Shown here: positions 1-8,449 of the stretch, piece by piece
Layout: the number at the start of each line of letters is the position of its first letter
Position numbering within the stretch: position 1 is the first letter of the stretch
The notes under the pieces: model-generated
The model's input: the letters and a program-made list of their open reading frames with translations, nothing else
Databases searched by the model: none
Told to the model about the DNA's origin: nothing
Position numbers and translations under genes: made by a program
Assembly: GCF_000430785.1 (NCBI RefSeq)
Contig: NZ_AUMR01000012.1
Location: forward strand, 1 to 64,000
Reading direction: 5' to 3'
Length of the DNA stretch: 64,000 bases
DNA from: Ectobacillus panaciterrae DSM 19096
GTDB lineage: Bacteria; Bacillota; Bacilli; Bacillales; Bacillaceae_G

Positions 1-181
1 CCTCTGGATCAAACCCGCAATGTTCAAATATTTCTCTCGCAGCCTTTCCTTTCTCTCTTTCAGAAATAAAAATACGCTTAAATTCATCTGTATAAGTGAT
101 TCCTTTTGTACCAACTGCTTTAACATATTTATTAGTTGATAACTGCTTGGTCTCTTTCTCTGTGAAAATCTTTTTACTCAT
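1..181 (-). CDS. IS3-type transposase OrfA, helix-turn-helix domain (partial, C-terminus outside window)
   Basis: The first 60 residues are visible, from ATG at 181 (MSKKIFTEKETKQ...). The pattern of a short lysine-rich start followed by KYVKAVGTKGITYTDEFKR and EREKGKAAREIFE matches the small HTH protein that begins IS3-family elements in Firmicutes. Such proteins bind the element ends and are joined to the DDE transposase by programmed frameshifting. Only a weak SD lies upstream. The rest of the gene and its DDE partner would lie to the left of the window, so intactness cannot be judged. Confidence 0.7.
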   Translation of the reverse strand, partial: MSKKIFTEKETKQLSTNKYVKAVGTKGITYTDEFKRIFISEREKGKAAREIFEHCGFDPE

Positions 182-205
182 TATTTTCCCGTCTCCATGT
201 TATCT

Positions 206-889
206 CTAGTTGTGTTTCTTAATTATACAAAAAAGTACCCTATTGGTAGACTTTTTTTGGTGTCTACTTAATAGGGTACATTGTAAAGCGCTTCTGGGCT
301 TTTTCATGATGTACAGATAGTTCGCCCCCAACCACTTATTAAGGAAAAATACGCCAGCCGCATAAAGGTTGACAATGAGAACGGTCACCCACATGGAAGG
401 AATGGTCGGCCGATATTTGCAGGCTACCACCATAAACAAACAGGCAATCACCACTCCTCCATGCGACACAAAAAACTCGATATATCGAAAATGCGGAAAC
501 GAAAACCGGCCAAGATCAGGTGTCACGATGGCTTGAATGGAACTGCCTAACCCAGCAAAATACATGAATTGAAAAAGTCTGAAGCTATTAGTCAGTAGCA
601 TCACAATGGCCAGAATGACAGCAAGATCACTAAGTTGCAGTGGCAAAGCCGTTTTAAGCGACCAAGCATTCTCATACACAAGCCATAGATGATAAAAAGC
701 CTCAGAAGCTAATAAGAGGAATGCTAGAGAGAAACGAAAAAGCCGTTTTTTCCCCTGCTCCTGAATCTGCTTTCTAAAGACAAACAGAAAAACGCCGAGA
801 ACTAAAATGATTCCGATCGTCAATAGATGCTCCCCTGAAAAAAGGCGAAACGGATCTAATTTTGAATGAAATTGAAAAAATGTTTTCAT
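206..889 (-). pseudogene. ywaF: YwaF-like TIGR02206 family membrane protein, 3' end replaced by IS
   Basis: The reading frame encodes 227 residues. About 200 match the TIGR02206/YwaF family of multi-spanning membrane proteins (hydrophobic helices near residues 20-40, 50-70, 85-105, 110-125, 140-155 and 165-185). After YLYIMKKPRSA the family motif should continue with a last transmembrane segment, but the frame instead enters the IS end at about 280 and terminates inside it, adding about 25 foreign residues. The start ATG at 889 looks intact. The function of this family is unknown. The missing last helix suggests an inactive product, so I class it as a pseudogene. Confidence 0.75.
235..279. 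repeat. Hairpin at the IS end
   Basis: The arms 235-251 and 262-279 are nearly complementary (GTACCCTATTGGTAGAC against GTCTACTTAATAGGGTAC, one small bulge) around a loop with a T7 run. The hairpin lies between the transposase start and the element tip. It could block read-through from outside promoters or act as a terminator; this role is inferred. Confidence 0.65.
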
Positions 890-1059
890 CTTGATAACCC
901 CATTACTTGAGTTGATTTTATGAGCGAATATTCCTAGTTTGGGGCAAATTCTGTCAGGTCTATACCGGTTTCTTTGTTAGGCAATATTTTTAACAAGTAT
1001 GTTTTCAAGGTCAAATGGTTAAAGTAACAACAAAGTTCTATAATCAAGGAGGGTAATTG

Positions 1060-1179
1060 ATGGAGAACACACATGATTTTGTGGAGAAATTGCACGAAAA
1101 ACAGGAGAAAGACGAACAAAATAGAAAGCGGCAAGGTAAAGGGGATCCAGGCAAAAGGTTACCCAATAAGCGGCATTAA
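1060..1179 (+). CDS. DUF4023 family small protein (39 aa)
   Basis: This is a 39-residue, highly charged peptide (MENTHDFVEKLHEKQEKDEQ, then N RKRQGKGDPGKRLPNKRH) read from ATG at 1060 behind a strong AAGGAGGG site ending about 8 bases upstream. The sequence pattern, with the ENT(H/Q)DFV start and a basic GKG-P-G tail, is that of DUF4023 proteins found in Bacillus; their role is unknown, and they have been suspected to be spore or stress proteins. A clear terminator follows at 1240. It is too short for most gene finders but the SD, family likeness and terminator support it. Confidence 0.8.
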   Translation: MENTHDFVEKLHEKQEKDEQNRKRQGKGDPGKRLPNKRH

Positions 1180-1521
1180 CGACGAGCGTTAGTTGAAAGA
1201 AACCCTGTAAATTCATTAATTGCAAATTAAAAAAATAAAGCATCGGCGTGTTAAAGCCGATGCTCTTTTTATGTTTAAAAACTATGCTATTTAGATGCGT
1301 GTAACTTTTGTGAACTGATTTACACAATTTAAATAGGTTACACAAAACACCAGAGACCTTCCATGGTGTTGAAAGGTTCCTAGTGTTTTATAATCGAACA
1401 GAGCTTGATGAATCAACCTACTCCACTTTCTTCCACCGCGTGTCACCAACCAGTTAACATAATTAAATTATGAGAAACTTAATTAATGCAATCAGCTTGT
1501 CCTCGTTCTCTCAACAACTGC
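1180..1521. other. Intergenic stretch 1180-1521
   Basis: Apart from the terminator at 1240-1270 I see no gene, RNA or repeat here. It separates the DUF4023 gene from the convergent molybdenum hydroxylase operon. Confidence 0.6.
1240..1270 (+). terminator. Intrinsic terminator after the DUF4023 gene
   Basis: Perfect 8-bp stem GCATCGGC/GCCGATGC with an 8-base loop, followed by TCTTTTT. Confidence 0.85.
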
Positions 1522-1977
1522 TTATTTCCCCTTCAGGACAGATTTTAAAGCTTTTTCAATTTCGGCATAGCCGGTGCACCGGCATATATTTGATTCCAGC
1601 CATTCTTTAATTGTTTTATCATCGGCATTGGGATGCTGCTCGATGAGCGAATGACAGTTCATGATAAAGCCAGGTGTACAATAACCGCATTGAAACGCGA
1701 AGTTTTCCACAAATGCACGTTGAATCGGGGAATCCTTCAGTCCTTCAATAGTTGTAACCCTTTTCCCAACCGCTTCAATAGCAAACATCAAACACGATTT
1801 CATCGGCCAACCATCAACATTCACCGTACATGCCCCGCAATCACCGTTTAAACAACCTGGTTTTGCACCAGTTAAACCCAGCTTATTCCTTAATGTGAAC
1901 AAAAGAGTGTCTGCCGCCCTTACTGTAACAATTTGATTCTCATCATTGACGTTTAACACGATTGTTTGTGATTTCAA
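1522..1977 (-). CDS. (2Fe-2S)-binding small subunit of a molybdenum hydroxylase (XdhE/CoxS-like)
   Basis: This 151-residue protein is the electron-transfer subunit of a xanthine dehydrogenase-family enzyme. The N-terminal plant-ferredoxin-like cluster is seen as GCLNGDCGACTVNVDGWPMKSC (given as its key pattern C-X4-C-X2-C with a fourth Cys near residue 61), and the C-terminal helical domain carries CGYCTPG and CRCTGY for the second cluster. Length is normal for the family. The start is TTG at 1977 with GGGGAG upstream. It is the last gene of an operon after the large and FAD subunits, 31 bases after the FAD gene. It passes electrons from the Mo site to FAD. Confidence 0.92.
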   Translation of the reverse strand: MKSQTIVLNVNDENQIVTVRAADTLLFTLRNKLGLTGAKPGCLNGDCGACTVNVDGWPMKSCLMFAIEAVGKRVTTIEGLKDSPIQRAFVENFAFQCGYCTPGFIMNCHSLIEQHPNADDKTIKEWLESNICRCTGYAEIEKALKSVLKGK

Positions 1978-2008
1978 GTTTTCAGCTCCCCTTCATCATT
2001 CAACTTAC

Positions 2009-2842
2009 TCATGCCTTATCCAATGACTCTAAAACATCCAACAATAAATTCCGCAGCACAAATAAGCGATAGTTTGCTGAACCCTCAACATCATCTAAAA
2101 TCGGTCCTGGCAATGAAGCTAGTGCACGTTCAACTCTTTCGGCTTCCGGCATCCCTTTATTATTTAAAGCCGCTTCTACCAGCTGTGATCGAAAAGGAAA
2201 AGGACAGAGTCCGCTTAAGGCCACCCTTATCTCGTTATCGATTTTTAAGGCCGCTATCGTTATCAATGGATAGCCGGTATACCACTGCTGGCGTCTTTTG
2301 AAAGTATAGAACGGCGCATCAATAAACCGTTTTTCTGTTGCTATTTGTACAAGAAACTCACCCGGCGAAAGCTGCAGTTGTTTCCGGAATATCTCATTAA
2401 TGGGAACCACTTTGACTCCTTCCGGCCCAACAGTGACTACTTGGCTGTCGGAGAGTAAAAAAGGTAAAATGGCTTCACGATAGAAAATTTGTGCACATAT
2501 ATTCCCGCCAAGCGTAATTTTTACTCGGGCGGTACGGTCAGCAATTTCACTTGCCGTTTTAGATAATAAGGGAAATAGATTTTCTTCACCAAGTTCAGTA
2601 AGAGTGACCGAGCTTCCTAAAACGAGGTGTTCTCCGCTAAATTGCATGACTTTGCTTTCAGCAATTTCTTTCAAATCAATGACTGCTTCTGTATAGACTA
2701 AATCAATTCTCCCAAGCGTAATTAATTCCGTTCCACCTGATATAAACATGGGATTATTGCCTTGCTGGCTTAAGTTCTGGTATAAATCAACAGCCTCCTT
2801 CAACGAAGCTGGTTTATAATAATCAAAATCAAACGGAAGCAT
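2009..2842 (-). CDS. FAD-binding middle subunit of a molybdenum hydroxylase (XdhC/CoxM-like)
   Basis: A 277-residue FAD-binding PCMH-type subunit. It begins MLPFDFDYYKPASLKEAVDL and carries the flavin-binding signature FISGGTELI near residue 33 and a second one, TLGGNICAQIFYRE, near residue 110. The C-terminal CO dehydrogenase flavoprotein domain follows (residues ~165-270). GGCAATAAAG plus GGAGG precede the ATG. Its start overlaps the end of the large-subunit gene by 14 bases, which points to translational coupling. It accepts electrons from the 2Fe-2S subunit and delivers them to NAD+ or another acceptor. Confidence 0.9.
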   Translation of the reverse strand: MLPFDFDYYKPASLKEAVDLYQNLSQQGNNPMFISGGTELITLGRIDLVYTEAVIDLKEIAESKVMQFSGEHLVLGSSVTLTELGEENLFPLLSKTASEIADRTARVKITLGGNICAQIFYREAILPFLLSDSQVVTVGPEGVKVVPINEIFRKQLQLSPGEFLVQIATEKRFIDAPFYTFKRRQQWYTGYPLITIAALKIDNEIRVALSGLCPFPFRSQLVEAALNNKGMPEAERVERALASLPGPILDDVEGSANYRLFVLRNLLLDVLESLDKA

Positions 2843-5159
2843 TCTTTATTGCCTCCTTTGCTTTCCAAATCAATTCTGGAATTAAGGGCAGATTATGAAG
2901 TGAAACACCAGCGGCCACGGACAATGCATTCCCGAGGGCCCCGGGCATTCCCATTAACCCTAGTTCTCCTATGCCCCGGGCGCCATATGGTGCATCAAGC
3001 TGTGGGTTTTCAACAAAACCAACCAAGTAATTAGGATTTTCTCCATAGCGGAGCGGGCGGTACGTCCGAAGCTGCGGATTCAAAACCCTCCCAAGATTAT
3101 CAAAATAAAATGTTTCTCTTCCAGCGAATGCCAACCCCATACTCATTGCACCCATAACCTGACCTAATGCCGCTTTTTCATTCATCACCCTGCCAGCATC
3201 CACCACCGTCGCAGCATTAACAAGTCGATAAGTATAATCTGTACGATCGAATTCTACCTCTACTCCATATGCCGCAACAGACCATTCCGGACCAGGCTTC
3301 CCAGCCCCAGTTTCAGGATCCAAATGCGTTAGATGACGTAATATATAATTTCCTCTGCCAATGATTTGGCCGCCAATAGCGTTACCATTTGGATAGTGAT
3401 AACCGTAGCCAATATCTTTAAAATGGAGTCCTATGGATGGATCATCTTTTAAAAACACCCGACTATTCGCCACTACAAGATCTTCCTTGGGTGCTCTTAA
3501 CACACATGAAGCCACTTCCTTTAATTGATTAATCACATCGTCTGCGGCATTTAAGGTAGCTCTGCCTGCCATAAATGTACCCCTGCTGGCAACGGTCTTC
3601 CAATGTTCTGGCGTTGTCTGGGTATCGACTTCCATTCGAACATGAATTTTATCGACATCCATTTTCAGTCTCTCAGCGAGAATTTGAGCAAGCACAGTCT
3701 TAGTTCCCGTTCCAATTTCGATAATGCCTGACATTAAATTAATACTTCCATCCCGATTAAATGTTAAAATAACGCCTGAGGGAGCATTGGCATCAATCGT
3801 TGACGTTTTCCAGCTGCAGCTTACGCCTTTTACTCTAACAAAACGTTCATCTATCTCTTTAATCGGCCCTTCGTCCCACTTGATTAACTCTCTTACTCTC
3901 TCAATACATGGCGGTAAGTCTCCTAAATTGCTTTTATTTAAGAGAACCCTTGTCGGTGTCGTATTTCCTGGCCTGATGGCATTTATATAACGAAGTTCAA
4001 GCGGATCCATCTGCAGTTTTTGTGACAGTAAGTCCATTGTTCTTTCAATCACAAAGGAAAGCTCGGCATGAGCAAATCCTCTATATGGGGATGCATACGA
4101 ATGATTAGTATACATACAGTACGAATCACACCAGACATTCTCAACATTGTAGGGACCTGTGCAATCAACTGCCCCTGATCTCGTTACATCAATGGCTTTA
4201 TCGGAATAGGCACCCCCATCCCACAAATAAAGGATTTCCATAGCTTTAATTTTCCCGTTACGGTCAGCCCCAATTTTAACTGTTGCATCCAAACCAATGT
4301 GACATGGGGATGTAATCATATCCTCTTCACGGGCATTAAAAACCTTTACGGGGCGGCCGCCAACAGCCTTCGATGCTAAGTAGGCAAGTACTTCTAGCTG
4401 AACGGGTGCCTTTCCACCGTAGGCTCCTCCAACAAGAGGCGTGTGAACAACAATTTTCCCTATATCCTCACCAAAATAATCAGCTATGAGGCTTTTGACC
4501 ATAAAAGGAGCCTGAGACGAGGTCGTTATATTGATTGTTCCATCTGGTAAAATCTCGCAAATCGAACATCTTGTTTCCATTGCAGCATGGTCCGAAGGGG
4601 CAAAGGAATAACTTGCTTCTACCGTTACCTCACTATCAGCCCATCCTTTATCCATGTTGCCCTTGCGAATTTTAATATGAGTTGCAATGTTTGTTCCCGG
4701 AACCGGGTGTGAATCTTCCTCCTTTTTATATTCGCCTAACTGTTCATGGACGAGGGGAGCATTCTTTTGGAACGCCTGTGTGGGTGAATTTACTACTGGC
4801 AGTAATTCATAGTGGACCTTAACCCGGCTGGCTGCTTTCTTAGCCTGATCTGGAGTTTCGGCGACAACTAGTGCAACTGGTTCCCCGTGATAACGGACCT
4901 TATCAACAGCAATCGGCGGGCGGTCGCGAATCGCCTCACCTACGAGCGGAAAATGTTCTCCTGCGACAATCGCCTTAACTCCTGGTATTTTTAGCGCTTC
5001 TGTCGTGTCAATCGCAGTGATCCTAGCGTGCCCATATGGACTGATGACCATTTTACAAGAAAGCATCCCGACCGATTGGTAATCATCCGTGTATTTCGCT
5101 CGGCCTGTCACTTTATCCCATGCCTCTTTACGAATGACACTCTTCCCAATTACCTCCAA
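2829..5159 (-). CDS. Molybdopterin-binding large subunit, xanthine dehydrogenase/aldehyde oxidoreductase family
   Basis: The 776-residue catalytic subunit holds the Mo-pterin cytosine dinucleotide cofactor. An N-terminal a/b hammerhead domain (residues ~17-125) precedes the Mo-binding domains. Visible landmarks are GGAYGGK (244-250), PYRGFAHAE (~357) and GARGIGELG (726-734), whose Glu732 aligns with the family's catalytic glutamate. The form I CO dehydrogenase signature AYXCSFR is missing, so it is not a CO oxidase. The substrate (purine, N-heterocycle or aldehyde) cannot be told. Start is TTG at 5159 with AGGAGGG 7 bases upstream. It heads a three-gene operon; the xdhC gene upstream is broken, which may leave the enzyme without its sulfurated cofactor unless another copy exists. 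Confidence 0.9.
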   Translation of the reverse strand: MEVIGKSVIRKEAWDKVTGRAKYTDDYQSVGMLSCKMVISPYGHARITAIDTTEALKIPGVKAIVAGEHFPLVGEAIRDRPPIAVDKVRYHGEPVALVVAETPDQAKKAASRVKVHYELLPVVNSPTQAFQKNAPLVHEQLGEYKKEEDSHPVPGTNIATHIKIRKGNMDKGWADSEVTVEASYSFAPSDHAAMETRCSICEILPDGTINITTSSQAPFMVKSLIADYFGEDIGKIVVHTPLVGGAYGGKAPVQLEVLAYLASKAVGGRPVKVFNAREEDMITSPCHIGLDATVKIGADRNGKIKAMEILYLWDGGAYSDKAIDVTRSGAVDCTGPYNVENVWCDSYCMYTNHSYASPYRGFAHAELSFVIERTMDLLSQKLQMDPLELRYINAIRPGNTTPTRVLLNKSNLGDLPPCIERVRELIKWDEGPIKEIDERFVRVKGVSCSWKTSTIDANAPSGVILTFNRDGSINLMSGIIEIGTGTKTVLAQILAERLKMDVDKIHVRMEVDTQTTPEHWKTVASRGTFMAGRATLNAADDVINQLKEVASCVLRAPKEDLVVANSRVFLKDDPSIGLHFKDIGYGYHYPNGNAIGGQIIGRGNYILRHLTHLDPETGAGKPGPEWSVAAYGVEVEFDRTDYTYRLVNAATVVDAGRVMNEKAALGQVMGAMSMGLAFAGRETFYFDNLGRVLNPQLRTYRPLRYGENPNYLVGFVENPQLDAPYGARGIGELGLMGMPGALGNALSVAAGVSLHNLPLIPELIWKAKEAIKNASV

Positions 5160-5184
5160 TTTGTTCCCTCCTAACCCTCGTTAT

Positions 5185-5449
5185 TCATGAAAGCTTTCGA
5201 TTAATCACTCCTAAACCTATCCACATCATAAAAATGGAGTAATCCTCTCTTTCATCTATTCCCAGTGCATCAATATTTAAGAAGCCTGTATATATCCCAT
5301 CTTCAAAAAAAAAGCATAGATGATCCTTCTCTTTTATAGGCAGATCCTATAACTCGAATGATGGTTGCTGCTACTTTTTTCCCCGGACGTTTAATGGTGT
5401 CAAGTATCCCGGAAAGGTCCTCTATTCCACTCCCCCATCTCTCAAACAC
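5185..5449 (-). pseudogene. xdhC: xdhC/pucA-like molybdenum cofactor maturation factor, frameshifted N-terminal stub
   Basis: Reading minus from GTG near 5449 gives GIEDLSGILDTI, then KKVAATIIRVIGSAYKREG, then SSMLFFF and a stop. This is the N-terminal pattern of XdhC/CoxI proteins (ATVVRVEGSSYRREG...ML). The frame breaks in a run of nine T (plus-strand A 5305-5313). With eight T the frame would continue MLFFEDGIYTG, as in the family. The remaining frame runs to a TGA at 5185, 25 bases before the large subunit start. The rest of the ~330-residue protein, including its Rossmann half, is missing. XdhC normally binds and sulfurates the Mo cofactor for the enzyme encoded next door. Confidence 0.7.
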
Positions 5450-5569
5450 CGTTTTAGTAAGAGCGCTATAACGCAAAGGTTTCTACACTATTTATATTAA
5501 TGGGAAAACCATTCTTAGAATCTTTAATTTTTTTCATGGAAAATTCATATTCATTTAAAAAGAAAAAAC

Positions 5570-5665
5570 GTCGATGAGACATATGTAAAAGTCAAAGGGA
5601 AATGGATCTACCTGTATCGTGCCGTGGATTCTGAAGGAAATACCATTGATTTTTATCTGAGCAAG
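5570..5665 (+). pseudogene. IS6/IS240-type transposase fragment
   Basis: A 32-codon open stretch reads VDETYVKVKGKWIYLYRAVD followed by SEGNTIDFYLSK. That is the first catalytic Asp block of the IS6 (IS26/IS240) DDE transposases, where the motif VDETYIKV...WYLYRAID is diagnostic. Both sides are lost, so this is a scar of a former insertion. Confidence 0.75.
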
Positions 5666-5689
5666 GTAACAGCTTCTATAAAACAAGAC

Positions 5690-5721
5690 AAAAAGGCTCC
5701 TCTTCTTCCTGAAGCCTTTTT
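5690..5721. terminator. Bidirectional intrinsic terminator
   Basis: Stem AAAAAGGCT/AGCCTTTTT with a 14-base loop; T runs on both strands. It probably ends the minus-strand FUSC-like gene. Confidence 0.7.
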
Positions 5722-5832
5722 GTTATGCTTAGTCTGGAAAGGTAGACTTTTTGAACAGACGAACTTCTGATAATCAGTATTATGTAACCTGCGTTTCTAG
5801 CGTAGGCCTTTTTTACATAAGAACCCTGTTAG

Positions 5833-6888
5833 TTATTGTTGTCCTGTTCTTAATTCTTGAATTAGTTTGAGTGTGTCATTGTACAAACTTAATTGATATC
5901 TATAGGGTTCTAATTCTGGCGGAATATTGACTTGTACAGAAATCGAAGATAGGTCCAGCAAGTCTAGGGTAAATCTGAAGATCTTAGGACTTTGATAGTT
6001 CTCTAGACTCTCGTTGAGTTGTTTTTCTATGTATCTCCCCAGCATTTGTAATTGAACAGTCCATTGTTGTTGATCAGCTGTTGGTATAAAATCTGTTTTG
6101 GACCAATCACTGAATGTATTTAGTATCCCGGAAATATAGGTATATCCTGTCTTTAGTTGCGAAAGGAATTGCTCGTTTTGTTTTAATATTTGCTTTTTAT
6201 TCTTAACGAATGGATTTAATTTCAAACTTTTTTCTGCCATCTTAAAGTCTTTTTGTACCTGATGCAACTCTTGGAGTAGATTTGTTATATCCTTCCTTAA
6301 ATGTTGTCCTTCAACAGAGTCACAGTTATTATTTATCCAATGAGCTGTCCTTTCAAACCACTGTACAAGATGGAATCCAAATTGACTTAACATCCGATGA
6401 GCCTCTTTCACATAATTGGGCGGAAAAATCATCATATGAATGATAACAGCGATAAGTGCTCCTATGATAGTATCTCTGATTCGGTCCAAGGGATAATAAC
6501 TTGTTTTATGCATAAAGACAAAAACTAGTAAAATGGTCAAAGCTATTTGATGAATGATGGTTTTATGTACCCTTAGTATAATCGGGAGCAACATTCCTCC
6601 TAATAATAATAATCCTATCGTCCATCCGTTCACTTCTAAGTGGCTGACAATAAGGACGGTAAAAACGACGCCAAAAATGGTACCGATGATTCTATAAAAA
6701 GCGTACAGGGCAGAATGCTGAATAGTTTCTTGCATAGAAAGAATCACAGTCAATGGTGCCAAATAAGGGTGTTTGGATCCTAGCATTTTTGCCAACTCCC
6801 ATGATACACCAGAAGCTAAAGCTATTTTTGTTATCAGCATTAATCCTTTTAGTAATCCTGTTTTTTGTTTACCCGTGTTTTTTTTCAT
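5833..6888 (-). CDS. Aromatic acid exporter (ArAE/FUSC-like) membrane protein
   Basis: A 351-residue protein with an N-terminal membrane half (hydrophobic helices at about residues 15-30, 48-60, 65-85, 92-110, 115-130 and 138-155) and a soluble helical C-terminal half (~170-350). The block AKMLGSKHPYLAPLTVIL...QETI, then YRIIGTIFGVVF and DRIRDTIIGALIAVIIH is typical of the ArAE_1/FUSC fold proteins of Bacillus, thought to export aromatic or other organic acids. The start chosen is ATG 6888 because AAGGGAG lies 7 bases upstream; a start 23 codons further up has no SD. It is a single-gene unit. Confidence 0.8.
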   Translation of the reverse strand: MKKNTGKQKTGLLKGLMLITKIALASGVSWELAKMLGSKHPYLAPLTVILSMQETIQHSALYAFYRIIGTIFGVVFTVLIVSHLEVNGWTIGLLLLGGMLLPIILRVHKTIIHQIALTILLVFVFMHKTSYYPLDRIRDTIIGALIAVIIHMMIFPPNYVKEAHRMLSQFGFHLVQWFERTAHWINNNCDSVEGQHLRKDITNLLQELHQVQKDFKMAEKSLKLNPFVKNKKQILKQNEQFLSQLKTGYTYISGILNTFSDWSKTDFIPTADQQQWTVQLQMLGRYIEKQLNESLENYQSPKIFRFTLDLLDLSSISVQVNIPPELEPYRYQLSLYNDTLKLIQELRTGQQ

Positions 6889-7249
6889 AAAAGCTCCCTT
6901 GTTTAAAAGTGTCTCTGCATATCTATTTTTGATATGATCCATTTCTTGTATGTCCATACTTACTATGAGCTAGAGAGATCCAATTTATTACAAATGAAAT
7001 TACCTAATCGATATGAAAAAATTGATATCCTATATTTCGAAATAATTCCATTTATTCAGAGCTGCCTGCGAAAAGGGAACCTTTTTTATATTTATAGTAA
7101 GTTAGGTAGAGATTGATTTTACAAAGGAATTCAAACAAGTCGGTCGATATTTTAGAAAGCAAGTATATCGATATGATAATTGCAATCATGCTTGCACCCT
7201 CTGATAGAAGGAACAGACAAAATAATGCCTGTTCCTTCATAATCTTGCG
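6889..7249. other. Intergenic stretch with one inverted repeat
   Basis: No convincing gene. A perfect 10-bp inverted repeat GAAGGAACAG/CTGTTCCTTC lies at 7207-7238 just after the prpF-like stop (7250); it lacks a T run, so it may be a weak terminator or mRNA-stabilising hairpin. A hydrophobic 62-codon minus-strand frame here has no SD and overlaps this hairpin; I do not call it. Confidence 0.5.
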
Positions 7250-8425
7250 TTATTCACTTGTCTTAGAAGGGATCAGCACGGATCCCTCCATGAGTCTTCG
7301 AGCACTACGGCTCATGACCACTTTTTTAACGATCCATTCTGTTTCCTCTTGTGCGGCTTCAGCACCTACCGTTAAGGTACCGGAGGGGTGACCAAAACGA
7401 AGCGCAGACTTGGTGTCACTCAAAATCTTACTGACAATGGTTCCCGGTATCGCGGCAGCAGCGGCGATCGCTACAGCACCCGTACCGGTCATGGCGTGAT
7501 GCAGTTTTCCCATGGAAAGAATGCGTGCTAAAACATCAATGTCCTCCGCTCGTACTTCTTTTCCGTCGGACGCCGTGTAGCTCGCTGGTTCCCCAAAAAA
7601 TGCGATTTTCGGCGTGTGCTGACGCTTTGTCATGACATATTCGACGTTATCAGCTAGACCCATGGCCACAGCTCCATGAGCGCGAATCGCTTCAAAGCGG
7701 GCAAGAAGTTCCACATCACCGTTTATATCCCGCTGCAGCTCCGTTCCTGTTAATCCCAAGGATGATGCCGAAACAAAAATAGCAGGGTTTCCGGCATTTA
7801 TTAAGGTGACCTCCACCTCTCCCACACCTGGTACGGGAAGTACATCTATAGGATTTCCTGTAGGAAACATGGCTCCTCCACCATCCCCATCGCCCGCACC
7901 TGGATCAAGGAATTCCAGCTTAATTTCCGCTGCAGGGAAAGTAACTCCGTCCAACTCGAAGTCACCCAGCTCTTGCACCTCTCCATCCTTCATCGGGACA
8001 TGAGCGATGATCTTCTTGCCTATATTCGCTTGCCAGATATTCACGGGAGCTACTCCATCCCGCGGAGCGTCTACTAGGCCTCGAAGTATGGCAAATGGCC
8101 CTACAGCCGAGGTTAGATTCCCACAGTTCCCACTCCAGTCCACCAACGGTTGTCCGATGGCAATCTGTCCGAATAAATAATCTACATCACACCCCGGGCG
8201 ATTACTTTTGCTGACAATGACTACCTTGCTCGTACTCGATGTGGCACCACCCATACCATCAATCTGCTGACCATACGGATCTGGACTGCCTATAACACGT
8301 AGTAATACTCTATCCCGCTCAGTTGGATCAGCCGGTAAATCGTCCGGTACGAAAAAGACCCCCTTGCTTGTTCCGCCTCGCATATATACTGCCGGGATTT
8401 TGATTTGTTTTCCCCATTTACTCAT
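7250..8425 (-). CDS. prpF: PrpF family isomerase (2-methylaconitate / 4-oxalomesaconate type)
   Basis: A 391-residue PrpF-family protein with the paired diaminopimelate-epimerase-like folds. Family marks are YMRGGTSKGVFF near residue 14, DGMGGATSSTSKVVIV (~57-72), SGNCGNLTSAVGPFA (~98-112), whose Cys sits at the family active site, and GHPSGTL (~348). PrpF enzymes isomerise unsaturated polycarboxylates: 2-methylaconitate in propionate use, or 4-oxalomesaconate (GalD/LigU) in aromatic breakdown. The gene follows the aconitase gene by 24 bases and is surely cotranscribed with it. No methylcitrate synthase or lyase gene lies nearby, so the substrate is open. Confidence 0.88.
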   Translation of the reverse strand: MSKWGKQIKIPAVYMRGGTSKGVFFVPDDLPADPTERDRVLLRVIGSPDPYGQQIDGMGGATSSTSKVVIVSKSNRPGCDVDYLFGQIAIGQPLVDWSGNCGNLTSAVGPFAILRGLVDAPRDGVAPVNIWQANIGKKIIAHVPMKDGEVQELGDFELDGVTFPAAEIKLEFLDPGAGDGDGGGAMFPTGNPIDVLPVPGVGEVEVTLINAGNPAIFVSASSLGLTGTELQRDINGDVELLARFEAIRAHGAVAMGLADNVEYVMTKRQHTPKIAFFGEPASYTASDGKEVRAEDIDVLARILSMGKLHHAMTGTGAVAIAAAAAIPGTIVSKILSDTKSALRFGHPSGTLTVGAEAAQEETEWIVKKVVMSRSARRLMEGSVLIPSKTSE

Positions 8426-8449
8426 GACTCTGGTTACCTCCCATTTTCT

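Larger units (their letters stand above)
1..280 (-). mobile_element. Right-hand edge of an IS3-type insertion sequence (rest outside window)
   Basis: The stretch carries the 5' part of a transposase-type helix-turn-helix gene reading out of the window and ends near 280 with TGTACCCTATTAAGTAGACA on the minus strand, which resembles IS3-family terminal repeats. The element boundary is placed where the interrupted YwaF-like coding sequence stops matching its family. The other end and any target duplication lie outside the window, so family assignment rests on the partial gene and this end. Confidence 0.7.

Noticed and set aside
1019-1345. Minus-strand frames opposite the DUF4023 gene
   Set aside because: They run antisense through a small gene with a strong SD and its terminator, and resemble no protein.
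2829-5159. Carbon monoxide dehydrogenase large subunit
   Set aside because: The AYXCSFR active-site motif of form I CoxL is absent; only the general Mo hydroxylase family can be claimed.
7052-7240. 62-codon hydrophobic minus-strand frame
   Set aside because: No SD, overlaps an inverted repeat after prpF, no family recognised.
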